Source of the DNA: Bacteroidetes bacterium ADurb.Bin008
Lineage (GTDB): Bacteria; Bacteroidota; Bacteroidia; Bacteroidales; Tenuifilaceae
Reading direction: 5' to 3'
Length of the DNA stretch: 64,000 nucleotides
NCBI GenBank assembly: GCA_002071445.1
Contig: MWFE01000021.1
Span: 1-64,000 of the forward strand
The first letter of the stretch is position 1. Every line of letters begins with the position of its first letter. Below the pieces are notes generated by a model. That model saw only the letters and a program-made list of their open reading frames with translations. It was not told where the DNA came from and ran no database searches. Position numbers and translations under genes: made by a program. Below are positions 1 to 9,212 of this stretch, piece after piece.

Positions 1-483
1 GAATACGATTTCACCCTTTGAGTTTTTAATCTCGAAAAGCGGAGCATCGGGATCGCCATTGGGTTCTCCCTTAAATTGGCTTGCGCTCTTGGCGTGCATG
101 GCGTATGGCACGGAAAGCAGCTGAGAAGTGCCCATCTCGGTGTAATTGCTACCCCCCTGGATATCAATCTCCACCTTGATGAAATGGCTGTCAGACGACC
201 ATTCCACATCGCTTAACTTCCCCTCTTTGGGGTTGCCTGTACCAATTACCAGGTTGACTATTCCTAAGTTATTGGTTGCGGTGGAAAAGGTTTCTACGTA
301 TACAGCATCCCCGTTAATTCCACCCTTAAGGATGCTAATCCTGATGCCTACGGATTGGTTTTGGATTATTTCACCATTGGAACTGCGTATTACAGCCTGA
401 TAGTTAAAACCCGAAGGGTTTTGCCCCAGCACTTGCAGGAAGGAAAACCCGAGGATAATAAGTGGTACAAGAACTCTTTTCAT
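1..483 (-). CDS. Secreted tail-fibre-domain-type protein, N-terminal part (cut by window edge)
   Basis: The reading frame begins at ATG 481-483 and stays open for 161 codons to the first base of the window, so the C-terminus is missing. Residues 1-21 form a signal peptide ending near LGQ. The next segment, with the FNYQAVIR motif and the QNQSVGIRISIL stretch, is the N-terminal signature of many Bacteroidota exported proteins annotated as tail fibre or collagen-like domain proteins. These usually continue into T-, S- or peptidase S74-type repeats. Nothing about the C-terminal part can be said. Exact function unknown; family assignment from the N-terminal motif only. Confidence 0.7.
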   Translation of the reverse strand, partial: MKRVLVPLIILGFSFLQVLGQNPSGFNYQAVIRSSNGEIIQNQSVGIRISILKGGINGDAVYVETFSTATNNLGIVNLVIGTGNPKEGKLSDVEWSSDSHFIKVEIDIQGGSNYTEMGTSQLLSVPYAMHAKSASQFKGEPNGDPDAPLFEIKNSKGEIVF

Positions 484-699
484 AGGGCATGATTTAAATT
501 ATTAATTACTTGCTAAGATATGATTTTCTGTAGTTTTATTATTATATTTCAATGAATTTTTATAAGAAATAAAGCATTAAACCAGCTGAATATTGTAATG
601 AATAATTCCAATACTCGCTATTATTAACAGAGTTGTTTTCAGATAATAGAAAAAAAGTAGAACGGGATTTAGAAACGTCAACGGGTTTAAGGAAGTTGT

Positions 700-3600
700 T
701 TAAACAACCTTCATCCCAATCACAAGTTGATCGTCAATTTGCTCATATCCATCCATCCATCTCTCCATTTCAGACTTAAGCAATTCTCTCTGGGTTTCAA
801 TGCTCTCGTGGTGGATAGACAAAAGAAAATCTTTGAACTGCTTTTTCATATACTTCCGTCCATCTTCCCCGCCAAACTGATCGACAAATCCATCGGAGAA
901 AAGGTAAAAAGTATCCCCTGATTTTAAGGTAATCTCTTCTCTTCTAAAGGGCTCGTCCTGTTTTACGTATGCCCCAATGGGCATTTTATCGGGCTTATAC
1001 TCTACCAGTTGGTTGTCGCTGATAAGTACCAGCGGGTTGTTTGCCCCTGAGAATTCGAGTTTCATGGTAGCGAGATCAATGGATGCCAGGGCCATATCCA
1101 TACCATCCTTCCGCTCGTCGTCTTTTCCCTCCCTGATACCCTGACTCAGAGTATTGATTACATACTCCCTGAGACGATTGAGGATCATATCAGAGTGGAT
1201 AATATCGAGTTTCCCGACGATTTCGTTGAGGAATGAAGTCCCCAGCATGCTCATGAATGCCCCCGGGACGCCATGACCGGTACAGTCAGCCGCAATAACA
1301 ATAAGCCTGTTTTTCTTTTCGAAATGGTGAATCCAGTAGAAATCACCGCTAACGATATCCTTTGGGGCAAAATAAATGAAATACTCAAATTTGTTTGAGG
1401 TTTGTTTATCGGGCAGAATAGCGGTTTGTATCCTTTTGGCATACCTTATGGAGTCGGTGATGGCAATGTTTTGGTGTTCAATCCTCTTGTTCTTTTCCAC
1501 AATTTCAGCAGTTCGTTCTTTCACAATAGCTTCGAGGCGCTTTTTGTCTTCCTGAAGTTTCCTGGTGTATAGGGCTACAGTGATACGAATAAATACGAAA
1601 GCCAGCAAAAAGTAGAGAATGTAAGCCCACCATGTGAGGTACCAAGGGGGCAGTATCCTAAATTCAACAACAGCCTGATGGCTCACAACACCATATAGGT
1701 TTTTTGCCCTAACATGGAAACGGTAGGTCCCATGACTAAGGTTAGTGTAGTTCCTATAATTGTCGTTTTGCCACGTTGACCAGTTGCGGTCGTTACCCTC
1801 TAAGTATGACTGGAATAGTAATTCATCCTCGTTTTCGAAGAAACTGGCCGAAAAAACAAAGGCAATATTGTTGTGACTAAAAGAAATGGGCGAAGTAAAG
1901 GTTTGTATTGATAATGACTCGTCCGTACTTTTACTGAGAAACCCTTCAGAACCATTGTAAATGACCGAATCGGAGCCAATGGTGATAGACCGTATCAGGG
2001 ATTCGTATGGTTGATGATACTCTTTCGCTCTCTTGATATTGTGAATAAACAGACCGTCCTGACCGCCTACCATTGTGTAGGGGTAATCCTCCATGGCCGT
2101 GTAGATGGTCATGGAGGGAACAATGCGCAACGAAAGAGTATCCCTGTGCCACGAGTTGTCGATTTTAATCAGAAGGTCAGCACGAGTCACATTGCCACTG
2201 CTGAAAAAGGCCAGGGCCCGTGATTCGTTGATGGGGAATATCTCTCTGAGTGTTTCCTTATGATTAACGTAAAGGGTATTGAGCGGAACGCATGGTACAA
2301 AGTCGCGATTGCCAATCAAGTACTTATATATAAATCCGTTAGAATTGAAATATATATCGTTGTCGAAGCTGAGGAAATCGCCTATTTTCCCGTCAATTGA
2401 CTTTGGCAGTGGCAGTGTCGAACCTTCGGAGTCAATGAGGTGTAATCCGGAGAACGATTTACACCAGAGGTTACCCATTTTATCTTCGCATATGCGGGTG
2501 ATGGCCTCGTTCTGAAGGGCAAATACCTTGTCGTCCAGGGATAGACGATTATTTTTAATCTGAAGAATTCTTATTCCCCGCGAGGTGGCAACGTATACCC
2601 TGTTAGGGAATTTTTCTGACTTAATCAACTTGTATGTTTCCAGATTTGTGTTGAGAGGAAAAGCTCTGTCGCCCCTCACTTCGTAAATATCCCTGACGCT
2701 GGCTGCAATCAGTATTTCATTGTTTTCGGTTGTGGGAACAGTAAGAAGGGAATATACTGCTTCGGCTGGCATCCCAGAGATGGCCTTAAACGAAGTGTTT
2801 TCGCCCGGTTTTTTTATTAACTTGAATACGCCAAGCATGGTAGCTGCGTAATAGTTGTTATTGTGCTTCACAATATTATGTACAGCACCGTTCAGCCCCG
2901 ATTCGCCGGCAAACATTCTAACCGGCGAAGTGATATTCACCGAGGTAATTCCCTTGGTAAGGGTAATCCACAGCACGTCCGATTTAGCGGTATCGAAAAA
3001 GAGGTTTGACACTGTTTCGCTTTGCATACCAAGCGATTCATTGAGATGGGTAACAATTTGACCCTGTTTGTTTATAACAAATACGCCATCTGCATGAGTG
3101 CCAAAGGCAAAGAGGGCGTCGTTGATTTGTACACCGGAATAGAGTATGTTCTCGTGGAGAATCCTATTTGTGGTTGCTGCTGTGTTGTTGAAGTTAAAAC
3201 CTGTTACCTTACCGGTTTTGGTATTGAACAAACACAACCCATCCTGACTTGTGGAAATGAGCAGCGTATCACCCCCCCAAGGGAGCATGGTAAAAATATC
3301 CTTGTTGATAAAATTCTCGCTTCCCTTTATCTGAGATAGTTTGCCTTTTTCGAGGAGCATTAATCCGGAATCTGGATTACTGGTGTAAAGGCGATTGTTA
3401 ACCATAAAACTCCAAAAACTATCCTTTGGTAATTCAATGGTTTCGAGAGTGTAACTATTGGGTTCGTATATGAATAAGTGTTGTAGGGTACAGAAATAAA
3501 CATACTGACCATCGGAATGGGTTTTCCATACACGGGATATGCCAGTGCTATCGCTGAGAAGGTAGGCTAAAGATTCATATATCAACTCTCCTTGTTGGTT

Positions 3601-3933
3601 GGCAATCAAATGGCCGAAATCATCTACACCACCGGCATAGATAGTCCCATTGGGACCGCAGGCGAGTGACAGGATGTAGGTTTGGCCGGGAACATCAATC
3701 TTTCTCCAGGACTGGCCATCGTACTCCAAAATGCTATTGGAATTGCCAAAGTACATAACTCCTCTGTTATCCTGTGCAATGGACCAGTTCGATTCTGAGG
3801 CTGCATAAGTACGCGGAGAGTAGTTGGTGATAAACGGGATGCCATCGACATTTACCTGTGCCAATGCGTAATAGGTAATGCTAAGTAAGCCAAGTGATAT
3901 AAAAAAGGTTTTTATGGAGGCAGAAAACCGCAT
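700..3933 (-). CDS. Reg_prop/Y_Y_Y sensor protein with C-terminal SpoIIE/PP2C phosphatase
   Basis: 1077 residues. A signal peptide (1-25, ending YALAQ) is followed by two-component-regulator-propeller repeats (about 45-660) that should form a periplasmic sensor, then a Y_Y_Y domain ending at RILPPWY. One membrane helix lies near 762-785, then a short coiled coil (800-840). The cytoplasmic PP2C/SpoIIE domain carries SGDFYW, ADCTGHGVPGAFMSMLG, DGMDMALA and FSDGFVDQFGG, so the metal-binding Asp residues look intact. Unlike hybrid two-component systems with the same ectodomain, the output is a serine/threonine phosphatase, not a histidine kinase. It is monocistronic as seen here. The paralogue at 60701-63946 shares the whole architecture. 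Its substrate is unknown; a SiaC-like phosphoprotein is plausible. Confidence 0.9.
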   Translation of the reverse strand: MRFSASIKTFFISLGLLSITYYALAQVNVDGIPFITNYSPRTYAASESNWSIAQDNRGVMYFGNSNSILEYDGQSWRKIDVPGQTYILSLACGPNGTIYAGGVDDFGHLIANQQGELIYESLAYLLSDSTGISRVWKTHSDGQYVYFCTLQHLFIYEPNSYTLETIELPKDSFWSFMVNNRLYTSNPDSGLMLLEKGKLSQIKGSENFINKDIFTMLPWGGDTLLISTSQDGLCLFNTKTGKVTGFNFNNTAATTNRILHENILYSGVQINDALFAFGTHADGVFVINKQGQIVTHLNESLGMQSETVSNLFFDTAKSDVLWITLTKGITSVNITSPVRMFAGESGLNGAVHNIVKHNNNYYAATMLGVFKLIKKPGENTSFKAISGMPAEAVYSLLTVPTTENNEILIAASVRDIYEVRGDRAFPLNTNLETYKLIKSEKFPNRVYVATSRGIRILQIKNNRLSLDDKVFALQNEAITRICEDKMGNLWCKSFSGLHLIDSEGSTLPLPKSIDGKIGDFLSFDNDIYFNSNGFIYKYLIGNRDFVPCVPLNTLYVNHKETLREIFPINESRALAFFSSGNVTRADLLIKIDNSWHRDTLSLRIVPSMTIYTAMEDYPYTMVGGQDGLFIHNIKRAKEYHQPYESLIRSITIGSDSVIYNGSEGFLSKSTDESLSIQTFTSPISFSHNNIAFVFSASFFENEDELLFQSYLEGNDRNWSTWQNDNYRNYTNLSHGTYRFHVRAKNLYGVVSHQAVVEFRILPPWYLTWWAYILYFLLAFVFIRITVALYTRKLQEDKKRLEAIVKERTAEIVEKNKRIEHQNIAITDSIRYAKRIQTAILPDKQTSNKFEYFIYFAPKDIVSGDFYWIHHFEKKNRLIVIAADCTGHGVPGAFMSMLGTSFLNEIVGKLDIIHSDMILNRLREYVINTLSQGIREGKDDERKDGMDMALASIDLATMKLEFSGANNPLVLISDNQLVEYKPDKMPIGAYVKQDEPFRREEITLKSGDTFYLFSDGFVDQFGGEDGRKYMKKQFKDFLLSIHHESIETQRELLKSEMERWMDGYEQIDDQLVIGMKVV

Positions 3934-3960
3934 ACGAAGAAATAAGTAGAATACAATCTA

Positions 3961-3968
3961 CAAATTTA
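3961..3968 (-). promoter_or_regulatory. Candidate -7 box (TAAATTTG) of the reg_prop phosphatase gene
   Basis: On the minus strand TAAATTTG matches the Bacteroidota TAnnTTTG -7 element, 27 nt before the start codon. No clear TTTG -33 element was seen at the usual distance. Confidence 0.4.
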
Positions 3969-4068
3969 AAATTAATAATTAAAAATCATATAATTTTTTG
4001 GTATTGTACTATCGATTTTATGAAAAGAATTGATGATTATGTTCATTGTTTGGTTTTTAAAATCGCAC

Positions 4069-4098
4069 TTGCGATTTCTCTAAAAATGGCTACTTTTG
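4069..4098 (+). promoter_or_regulatory. Bacteroidota-type promoter for the glycosyltransferase locus
   Basis: TTG at 4069-4071, a 19-nt spacer, then TACTTTTG at 4091-4098 fit the sigma-ABfr consensus. The expected transcription start near 4105 gives a leader of about 60 nt before ATG 4168. Confidence 0.6.
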
Positions 4099-4167
4099 AG
4101 ACAGAAAAGAAACCTTATGATAGCGATAGGCCTTACTGTCTAATTAAACCAAAATGTAATCCGCCCC

Positions 4168-5646
4168 ATGAGAATTAAATTAATGCATAGCGCGAAATTC
4201 ATCTTGCTATTATTAGTACTATATTTCCCATTATTTGGGCATCTCGATACCCTTCCTATTCGACTTTTTGATGAATCCCGACTGGCTGTCAATGCGTATG
4301 AAATGCACAGGGGAGGGAGTTGGATTGTTACCAGTTTTGAAGGAGAACCTGATATGTGGAATACAAAGCCTCCCCTGATGATCTGGCTACAAGTATTGTT
4401 CATGAAATTTATAGGTGTTAATGAGTTGGCCATTCGCTTACCGGCAGCCTTGGCAGCATTTCTGATTTGCATTTTTTTCCTATCCTTCACGGCGAGGAGG
4501 TTTAAAGACCCTTGGCTTGGCATCATTTCATGTATTGTGTTAACATCAACCGTAGGGTATATTCACGTCCATGCAACCAGGACAGGCGATTACGATTCGT
4601 TGCTCACCCTGTTTACAACACTGTATCCGTTACTCTTCTTCTCGTTCATAGAAACGAGGGAAACGAAGTATTTGTACTACACGTTTATTTGTCTGACCCT
4701 AAGCGTGCTGACTAAAGGTATTGCCGGATTGCTATTCGTCCCTATTTTACCTCTATATACACTGTATAAACGCAGGGTGGTGGCCATTATAAAGGATAAA
4801 CATTTTTATGTGGGATTGGGTGTGTTTCTTTTCGTTTCATGCGGATACTATTTACTTCGCGAATCATTAAACCCCGGATTTATTTAGGCGGTTTGGCACA
4901 ATGAGATTGGAGGCAGGTATGCAGAGGTTGTTGAAGGGCACCATGGCGGGTTTTGGTACTACTATAGGTTGATTGTGGATCACCTGTTTACCTACTGGTA
5001 CCTGTTGGTTCCCTGCGGTGTCCTTATAGGGTTGTTTCACAAGAACCCGTTGTATCGCAATCTCACTGCTTATTTATCTGTTTTGATTGTTTTTTATTTT
5101 CTGGTTGTATCCTTTGGCAAAACAAAACTTCAATGGTATGCTGTTCCCATGTACCCTTTTCTGGCCATGTTAGTTGCCATATTCATAAACTACATTTTTC
5201 ATTGCTTGGAGCAATCATCCTGGCTAAAAAAAACATTGAGGGTAAATGTTCTCCCATACATCTTCCTTTTTATGGTTTGCGTAAACCCGGTTAGCCGCAT
5301 GATTAACACTACAATTTCTCCCAAGGAATTTCTATGGGAAGTGGAGAGGTACCGAATAGGTTATATACTGAAGGATGCCTTGAAGGGAAAGTCGGATCTA
5401 AACGGATATACCCTGTTGCACAAGGGTTATGCAGCACATTTTTATTTTTATGTCACTGTAATGAGCCATAAAGGGATTGATATTGCACTAAAGAAGGAAG
5501 CCAATAATCTGCAACCCAATGATAAGGTTTTTGCCCAGCAAGAAGAAATGAAGGATTACATTGTCAGGAACTATGCTTACAAAGTTCTGAAAAAGGAAGA
5601 AGATGTCGTCTTTTACCAAATCATTAATCCATTAGACCATGAATGA
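4168..5646 (+). pseudogene. ArnT/PMT-like GT-C glycosyltransferase interrupted by an in-frame amber codon
   Basis: Residues 1-239 run from ATG 4168 and contain the GT-C acidic motif FDESRLAVNA and the NTKPPL motif of the ArnT/dolichyl-phosphate-mannose mannosyltransferase family, plus several membrane helices. Codon 240 is TAG (4885-4887). The same frame then continues without another stop to 5646, first through a conserved-looking AVWHNEIGGRY segment, then more helices and a soluble tail. The intact protein would be 492 residues, normal for the family. A C-to-T change of a CAG glutamine codon would explain the stop. A re-start at TTG 4969 would yield only the C-terminal half. It overlaps the next gene by 8 nt, so the operon is otherwise intact. 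Recent pseudogene, sequencing error or readthrough are the alternatives. Confidence 0.75.
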
Positions 5647-6571
5647 ACTCACAGTGATTATCCCTCTGTATAACGAACAGGAGATTATCAACGAGCTTTA
5701 CGACCGGCTTAGTGCCTCTGTGGCAAGCATTTCTCCCGATTTTATACTGCTGTTTGTTGATGATGGGAGCAAAGACCATACTTTGGAAAAGGTAATGCAA
5801 ATTGCAACAAAGGATAAGCGGGTGAAATACATCTCCTTCAGCAGAAATTTTGGGCATCAGGTTGCGGTATCGGCAGGTTTGGACCATTGTCAAAGCAAGG
5901 CGGTGGTTATCATTGATGGTGATTTGCAAGATCCCCCGGAGCTTATCCCTTCATTGTATGCCAAGTATCAGGAGGGTTTTGAGGTGGTTTATGCACGAAG
6001 ATTGAAAAGGAAGGGTGAAACTTGGTTCAAACTGCTTACAGCAAAATTATTTTACAGATTGATGAAGCGAATTACCTCAATTGACTTGCCTTTGGATGTT
6101 GGCGATTTTAGAATAATTGACCAAAAAATCGTGGAGTGCCTAAGGCAAATGCCCGAGCAGCACAAGTTCTTGCGGGGACAAATAGCGTGGCTGGGTTTTA
6201 GGCAGGCATTTGTTGAATATGAGCGCGATAGCCGTAAAGCCGGAAAAACCGGCTACCCTCTTAAGAAAATGGTTCGTTTCGCCCTGGATGGCATAACCGC
6301 CTTCTCCAATTCTCCATTAAGGTTGGTTACAAACTTGGGCATTTTCATTTCACTATTATCGTTTTTAATCATTCTTTACGCCCTATATTCACACTTTGTT
6401 TTACAGCAAACCATAACAGGATGGACTTCGCTCATTATCAGTTCTATGTTTATCGGCGGGGTTCAATTGCTTTCCATAGGAATTATTGGTGAGTATATTA
6501 GTCGCATCAATACCGATGTTCGCAAAAGGCCGTTGTACATTGTTGATAAATCGAATATTGACACTAATTAG
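5639..6571 (+). CDS. GtrB/DPM1-like GT2 polyprenyl-phosphate glycosyltransferase with two C-terminal membrane helices
   Basis: 310 residues. The GT2 fold has the VDDGSKDHT and DGDLQDPPE motifs near 40-105, which provide the nucleotide-sugar and metal site. Two C-terminal helices (about 228-250 and 262-285), ending IGEYISRI, are typical of bactoprenol glucosyltransferases such as GtrB or ArnC, which charge undecaprenyl phosphate with a sugar. That lipid-linked sugar is the donor expected by an ArnT-like GT-C enzyme, and the start codon overlaps the end of exactly such a gene upstream by 8 nt. The two are therefore probably translated together. The exact sugar cannot be read from sequence. Confidence 0.88.
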   Translation: MNELTVIIPLYNEQEIINELYDRLSASVASISPDFILLFVDDGSKDHTLEKVMQIATKDKRVKYISFSRNFGHQVAVSAGLDHCQSKAVVIIDGDLQDPPELIPSLYAKYQEGFEVVYARRLKRKGETWFKLLTAKLFYRLMKRITSIDLPLDVGDFRIIDQKIVECLRQMPEQHKFLRGQIAWLGFRQAFVEYERDSRKAGKTGYPLKKMVRFALDGITAFSNSPLRLVTNLGIFISLLSFLIILYALYSHFVLQQTITGWTSLIISSMFIGGVQLLSIGIIGEYISRINTDVRKRPLYIVDKSNIDTN

Positions 6572-6877
6572 CAGGAAGAATACGATACTTTATTTTGGAA
6601 AAGCATTTTAAGCTTAAAGAGATTGATTAGTTGCGGAATACCGAAAAAACTTTCTGCGGCCATCTCTGCTGAAGCAAAACCTTGGTTTGTAGCAGGTTAA
6701 TAGTTTGTTTTTATTCTTGTATTTATCCTAAATCTGCAATTTAATTCTTGCGCTTGTCGGTTACCCCTTGCCATTAGATTTTTTGTTAACAAGATTTCAT
6801 TTTCTTACTTTTGTCATCTTATTCAAATTGTTGGCTTTATAAGAGAAGTGACAAAATGCTCAGGTTATAACTAATTA
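6572..6877 (+). other. Intergenic stretch without a gene
   Basis: 306 nt of AT-rich sequence after the GtrB-like gene. I see no open frame with coding character and no RNA gene; the only recognisable element is the promoter at 6782-6813 for the next gene. Confidence 0.6.
6782..6813 (+). promoter_or_regulatory. Bacteroidota-type promoter for the second GT2 gene
   Basis: TTTG at 6782-6785, a 20-nt spacer and TACTTTTG at 6806-6813. It separates the second half of the glycan locus from the first as its own transcription unit. Confidence 0.6.
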
Positions 6878-7639
6878 ATGCCCCAAAATTGCTTTGAGAT
6901 GCCATTGAAGTTAAGTATTATCATCCCGGTTTTCAATGAGGAGAAGACCATCCACTTGATACTGGATAAGATTTTACAAGTAAAGTTAATAAATGGTCTT
7001 GCGAAAGAGATGGTCATAGTTAATGATTGTTCTACCGATGGAACAGTGGATGAAGTGAAGCGATATATCGCAAGCCATCCGGATGAAAGTTTCATTTTTT
7101 TCTCACAAAGTAAGAACATGGGGAAAGGTGCAGCCATACACAAGGGCATTGAGTTGGCCACCGGTGATTTTATCATTATCCAGGATGCGGACTTAGAATA
7201 CGACCCCCACGAGTATAATCTACTCCTTGCACCTATGCTCAATGGGTTTGCCGATGTTGTTTGCGGATCACGATTCATGGGGGGTAACCCTCATCGCATT
7301 CTGTTCTTTTGGCACAGCATTGGCAATAAGCTGCTGACATTCCTATCGAATATGTTTACCAATCTGAATCTTACGGATATGGAAACATGCTATAAACTAT
7401 TCAGGGCCGATATACTAAAGCAGTTAAGGTTGAAAGAAAATCGGTTTGGGTTTGAACCCGAGGTGATTGCAAAAGTTTCGCGATATCCCAATGTTAGAAT
7501 TTATGAAGTGGGTATATCCTATTACGGCCGTACATATAAAGAGGGAAAGAAGATTGGCTGGAAGGACGGGTTTAAAGCCATATGGTGTATTATTAAGTAT
7601 AATATCTTTTCTACAAGCTATCTGAAAAATGATAAATAG
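6878..7639 (+). CDS. GT2 family glycosyltransferase, DPM1-like
   Basis: 253 residues, a soluble GT-A enzyme without membrane helices. [12 protein letters not shown] opens the fold, and VNDCSTDGT and QDADLEYDP carry the acidic donor-binding residues. The family transfers a sugar from a nucleotide donor to a polyprenyl phosphate or to a growing glycan. It lies 34 nt before a GT-C-like membrane protein that would use a lipid-linked sugar, so the pair may act in sequence. ATG 6878 is used here; a second ATG at 6899, directly before the conserved region, is equally possible. Confidence 0.85.
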   Translation: MPQNCFEMPLKLSIIIPVFNEEKTIHLILDKILQVKLINGLAKEMVIVNDCSTDGTVDEVKRYIASHPDESFIFFSQSKNMGKGAAIHKGIELATGDFIIIQDADLEYDPHEYNLLLAPMLNGFADVVCGSRFMGGNPHRILFFWHSIGNKLLTFLSNMFTNLNLTDMETCYKLFRADILKQLRLKENRFGFEPEVIAKVSRYPNVRIYEVGISYYGRTYKEGKKIGWKDGFKAIWCIIKYNIFSTSYLKNDK

Positions 7640-7673
7640 AAAAAAATAATGGCGATAAACTATCCATTGAACG

Positions 7674-9122
7674 ATGAAAACAATAAGATCACAAAGCGAT
7701 AGGTTTTTACTAGTTTTAGTTCTTTCATCGTTATTCATCTTTTTTTTAATCCTGACTATTCTGTCCAAAGGAGCTTATGGGGGGGGAGATGATATTACGC
7801 ACTACCTGATCGCTCGGTATGCCTATAAGCACCCAATTAATTTGTTAAGTCACTGGGGAAAGCCTTTTTATACTCTTCTTATTTCGCCATTTGCTCAATT
7901 TGGCTTCTTAGGTTCAAAGATATTCAATCTTATTGTTGGGATAGCCACTTCATATTTATGCTATAGAATTGCGAAGCACTTTCATTATCCGAAACCTTAT
8001 CTTATCCCCATATTCGTACTTTTTACCCCTGTTTATTCCATCATGGTTCTTTCCGGCATGACAGAGGTGCTGTTCAGTTTTATCCTAGTTCTTTCAGTGT
8101 TTTTGTTTCTCCGAAAGTCGTATATTTTAGCAGCAATAGTTCTATCCTTTCTACCATTTGTTCGAAATGAAGGAGTTGTAGTATTTCCCATTTTTATTTT
8201 TTTGTATATACTTCAACAGCAGTATAGGGCTATTCCTTTCCTTTTTTTGGGATTTTTGGCTTATAGTATAATTGGGTATTTTGCTTTCGATGACTTTTTT
8301 TGGGTGATAAACCAGTTACCATACGGCGGATCCAGTGTATATGGTAGTGGTAGTTTAATGCATTTTATAATTAACACCGATAAAATAAATGGCTATCCCC
8401 TTGGGATACTATTCCTAATGGGGGCTATTGGGTTATTAATTCAATGGGGGAAAGAAAGATTTTGCGTTAGATCAAACGCATTTTTTCAAATAACAATCAT
8501 TCTGCTCCCGGCTATGGCATACTATTCAGCACATTCTTTTATGTGGTGGATTGGGGGAGGAGGATCATTTGGATTAGTGCGTGTTATGGCCGGAATAACT
8601 CCACTTATGGTTATAGTTAGCCTAAATGGTATTAGCATATTGCTTTCCATGGTTAAGAGCAATAAAATTCAGCATGCTATCGTATTGGGGATTACAATTT
8701 TAGCATTATTGTCACCATTCCACGCCTTTAATATTCCATTAGGATACGACGGCAGGGAAAAGTTAATGCAAGAAGCAGTGATTTGGTTCAAAAATTCAGA
8801 GTACAAAGATGACAAGGTTTTATTTTGCGATCCCCTGTTTGTTTTCTATGCGGGAATTGATCCCTATGATGGTGCTAGCGCATCGTATCTTTGGTGGGAC
8901 AACAAGAGGGATTATCCTCAAAAAACGGAGAATGAAGTGATCATTTGGGATGCACAATTTGCTCCCAATGAACATCGAATGCCAAAGCATATACTCATGG
9001 AATCCCCATATTTAAAACTTGTAAAATCTTGTGAACCCACTTTTCCATTTATTACTTTTGGAGGTTACAATTATGAAGTCCTTATTTTTTCAAATAGGAT
9101 AGATACATTATCAAATAATTAG
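7674..9122 (+). CDS. Polytopic membrane protein, GT-C glycosyltransferase-like
   Basis: 482 residues with about ten hydrophobic helices. The first extracytoplasmic loop contains GGGDDITHYLIARYA near residue 38, an acidic pair in the position where GT-C mannosyltransferases hold the catalytic Asp. Sequence similarity to a named family is not obvious to me, so the call rests on topology, the acidic loop and the position between two glycosyltransferases. It could also be a polymerase-like or ligase-like membrane protein. A hydrophilic tail follows the last helix (about 370-482). Confidence 0.6.
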   Translation: MKTIRSQSDRFLLVLVLSSLFIFFLILTILSKGAYGGGDDITHYLIARYAYKHPINLLSHWGKPFYTLLISPFAQFGFLGSKIFNLIVGIATSYLCYRIAKHFHYPKPYLIPIFVLFTPVYSIMVLSGMTEVLFSFILVLSVFLFLRKSYILAAIVLSFLPFVRNEGVVVFPIFIFLYILQQQYRAIPFLFLGFLAYSIIGYFAFDDFFWVINQLPYGGSSVYGSGSLMHFIINTDKINGYPLGILFLMGAIGLLIQWGKERFCVRSNAFFQITIILLPAMAYYSAHSFMWWIGGGGSFGLVRVMAGITPLMVIVSLNGISILLSMVKSNKIQHAIVLGITILALLSPFHAFNIPLGYDGREKLMQEAVIWFKNSEYKDDKVLFCDPLFVFYAGIDPYDGASASYLWWDNKRDYPQKTENEVIIWDAQFAPNEHRMPKHILMESPYLKLVKSCEPTFPFITFGGYNYEVLIFSNRIDTLSNN

Positions 9123-9212
9123 ACAAATATTTAACTCTTATTTATCCATTCAACTTCAAAACATTTTATGTGCATGCTTAAAAGTTCTGTTTAGAAAATA
9201 ATAGAATACCAT

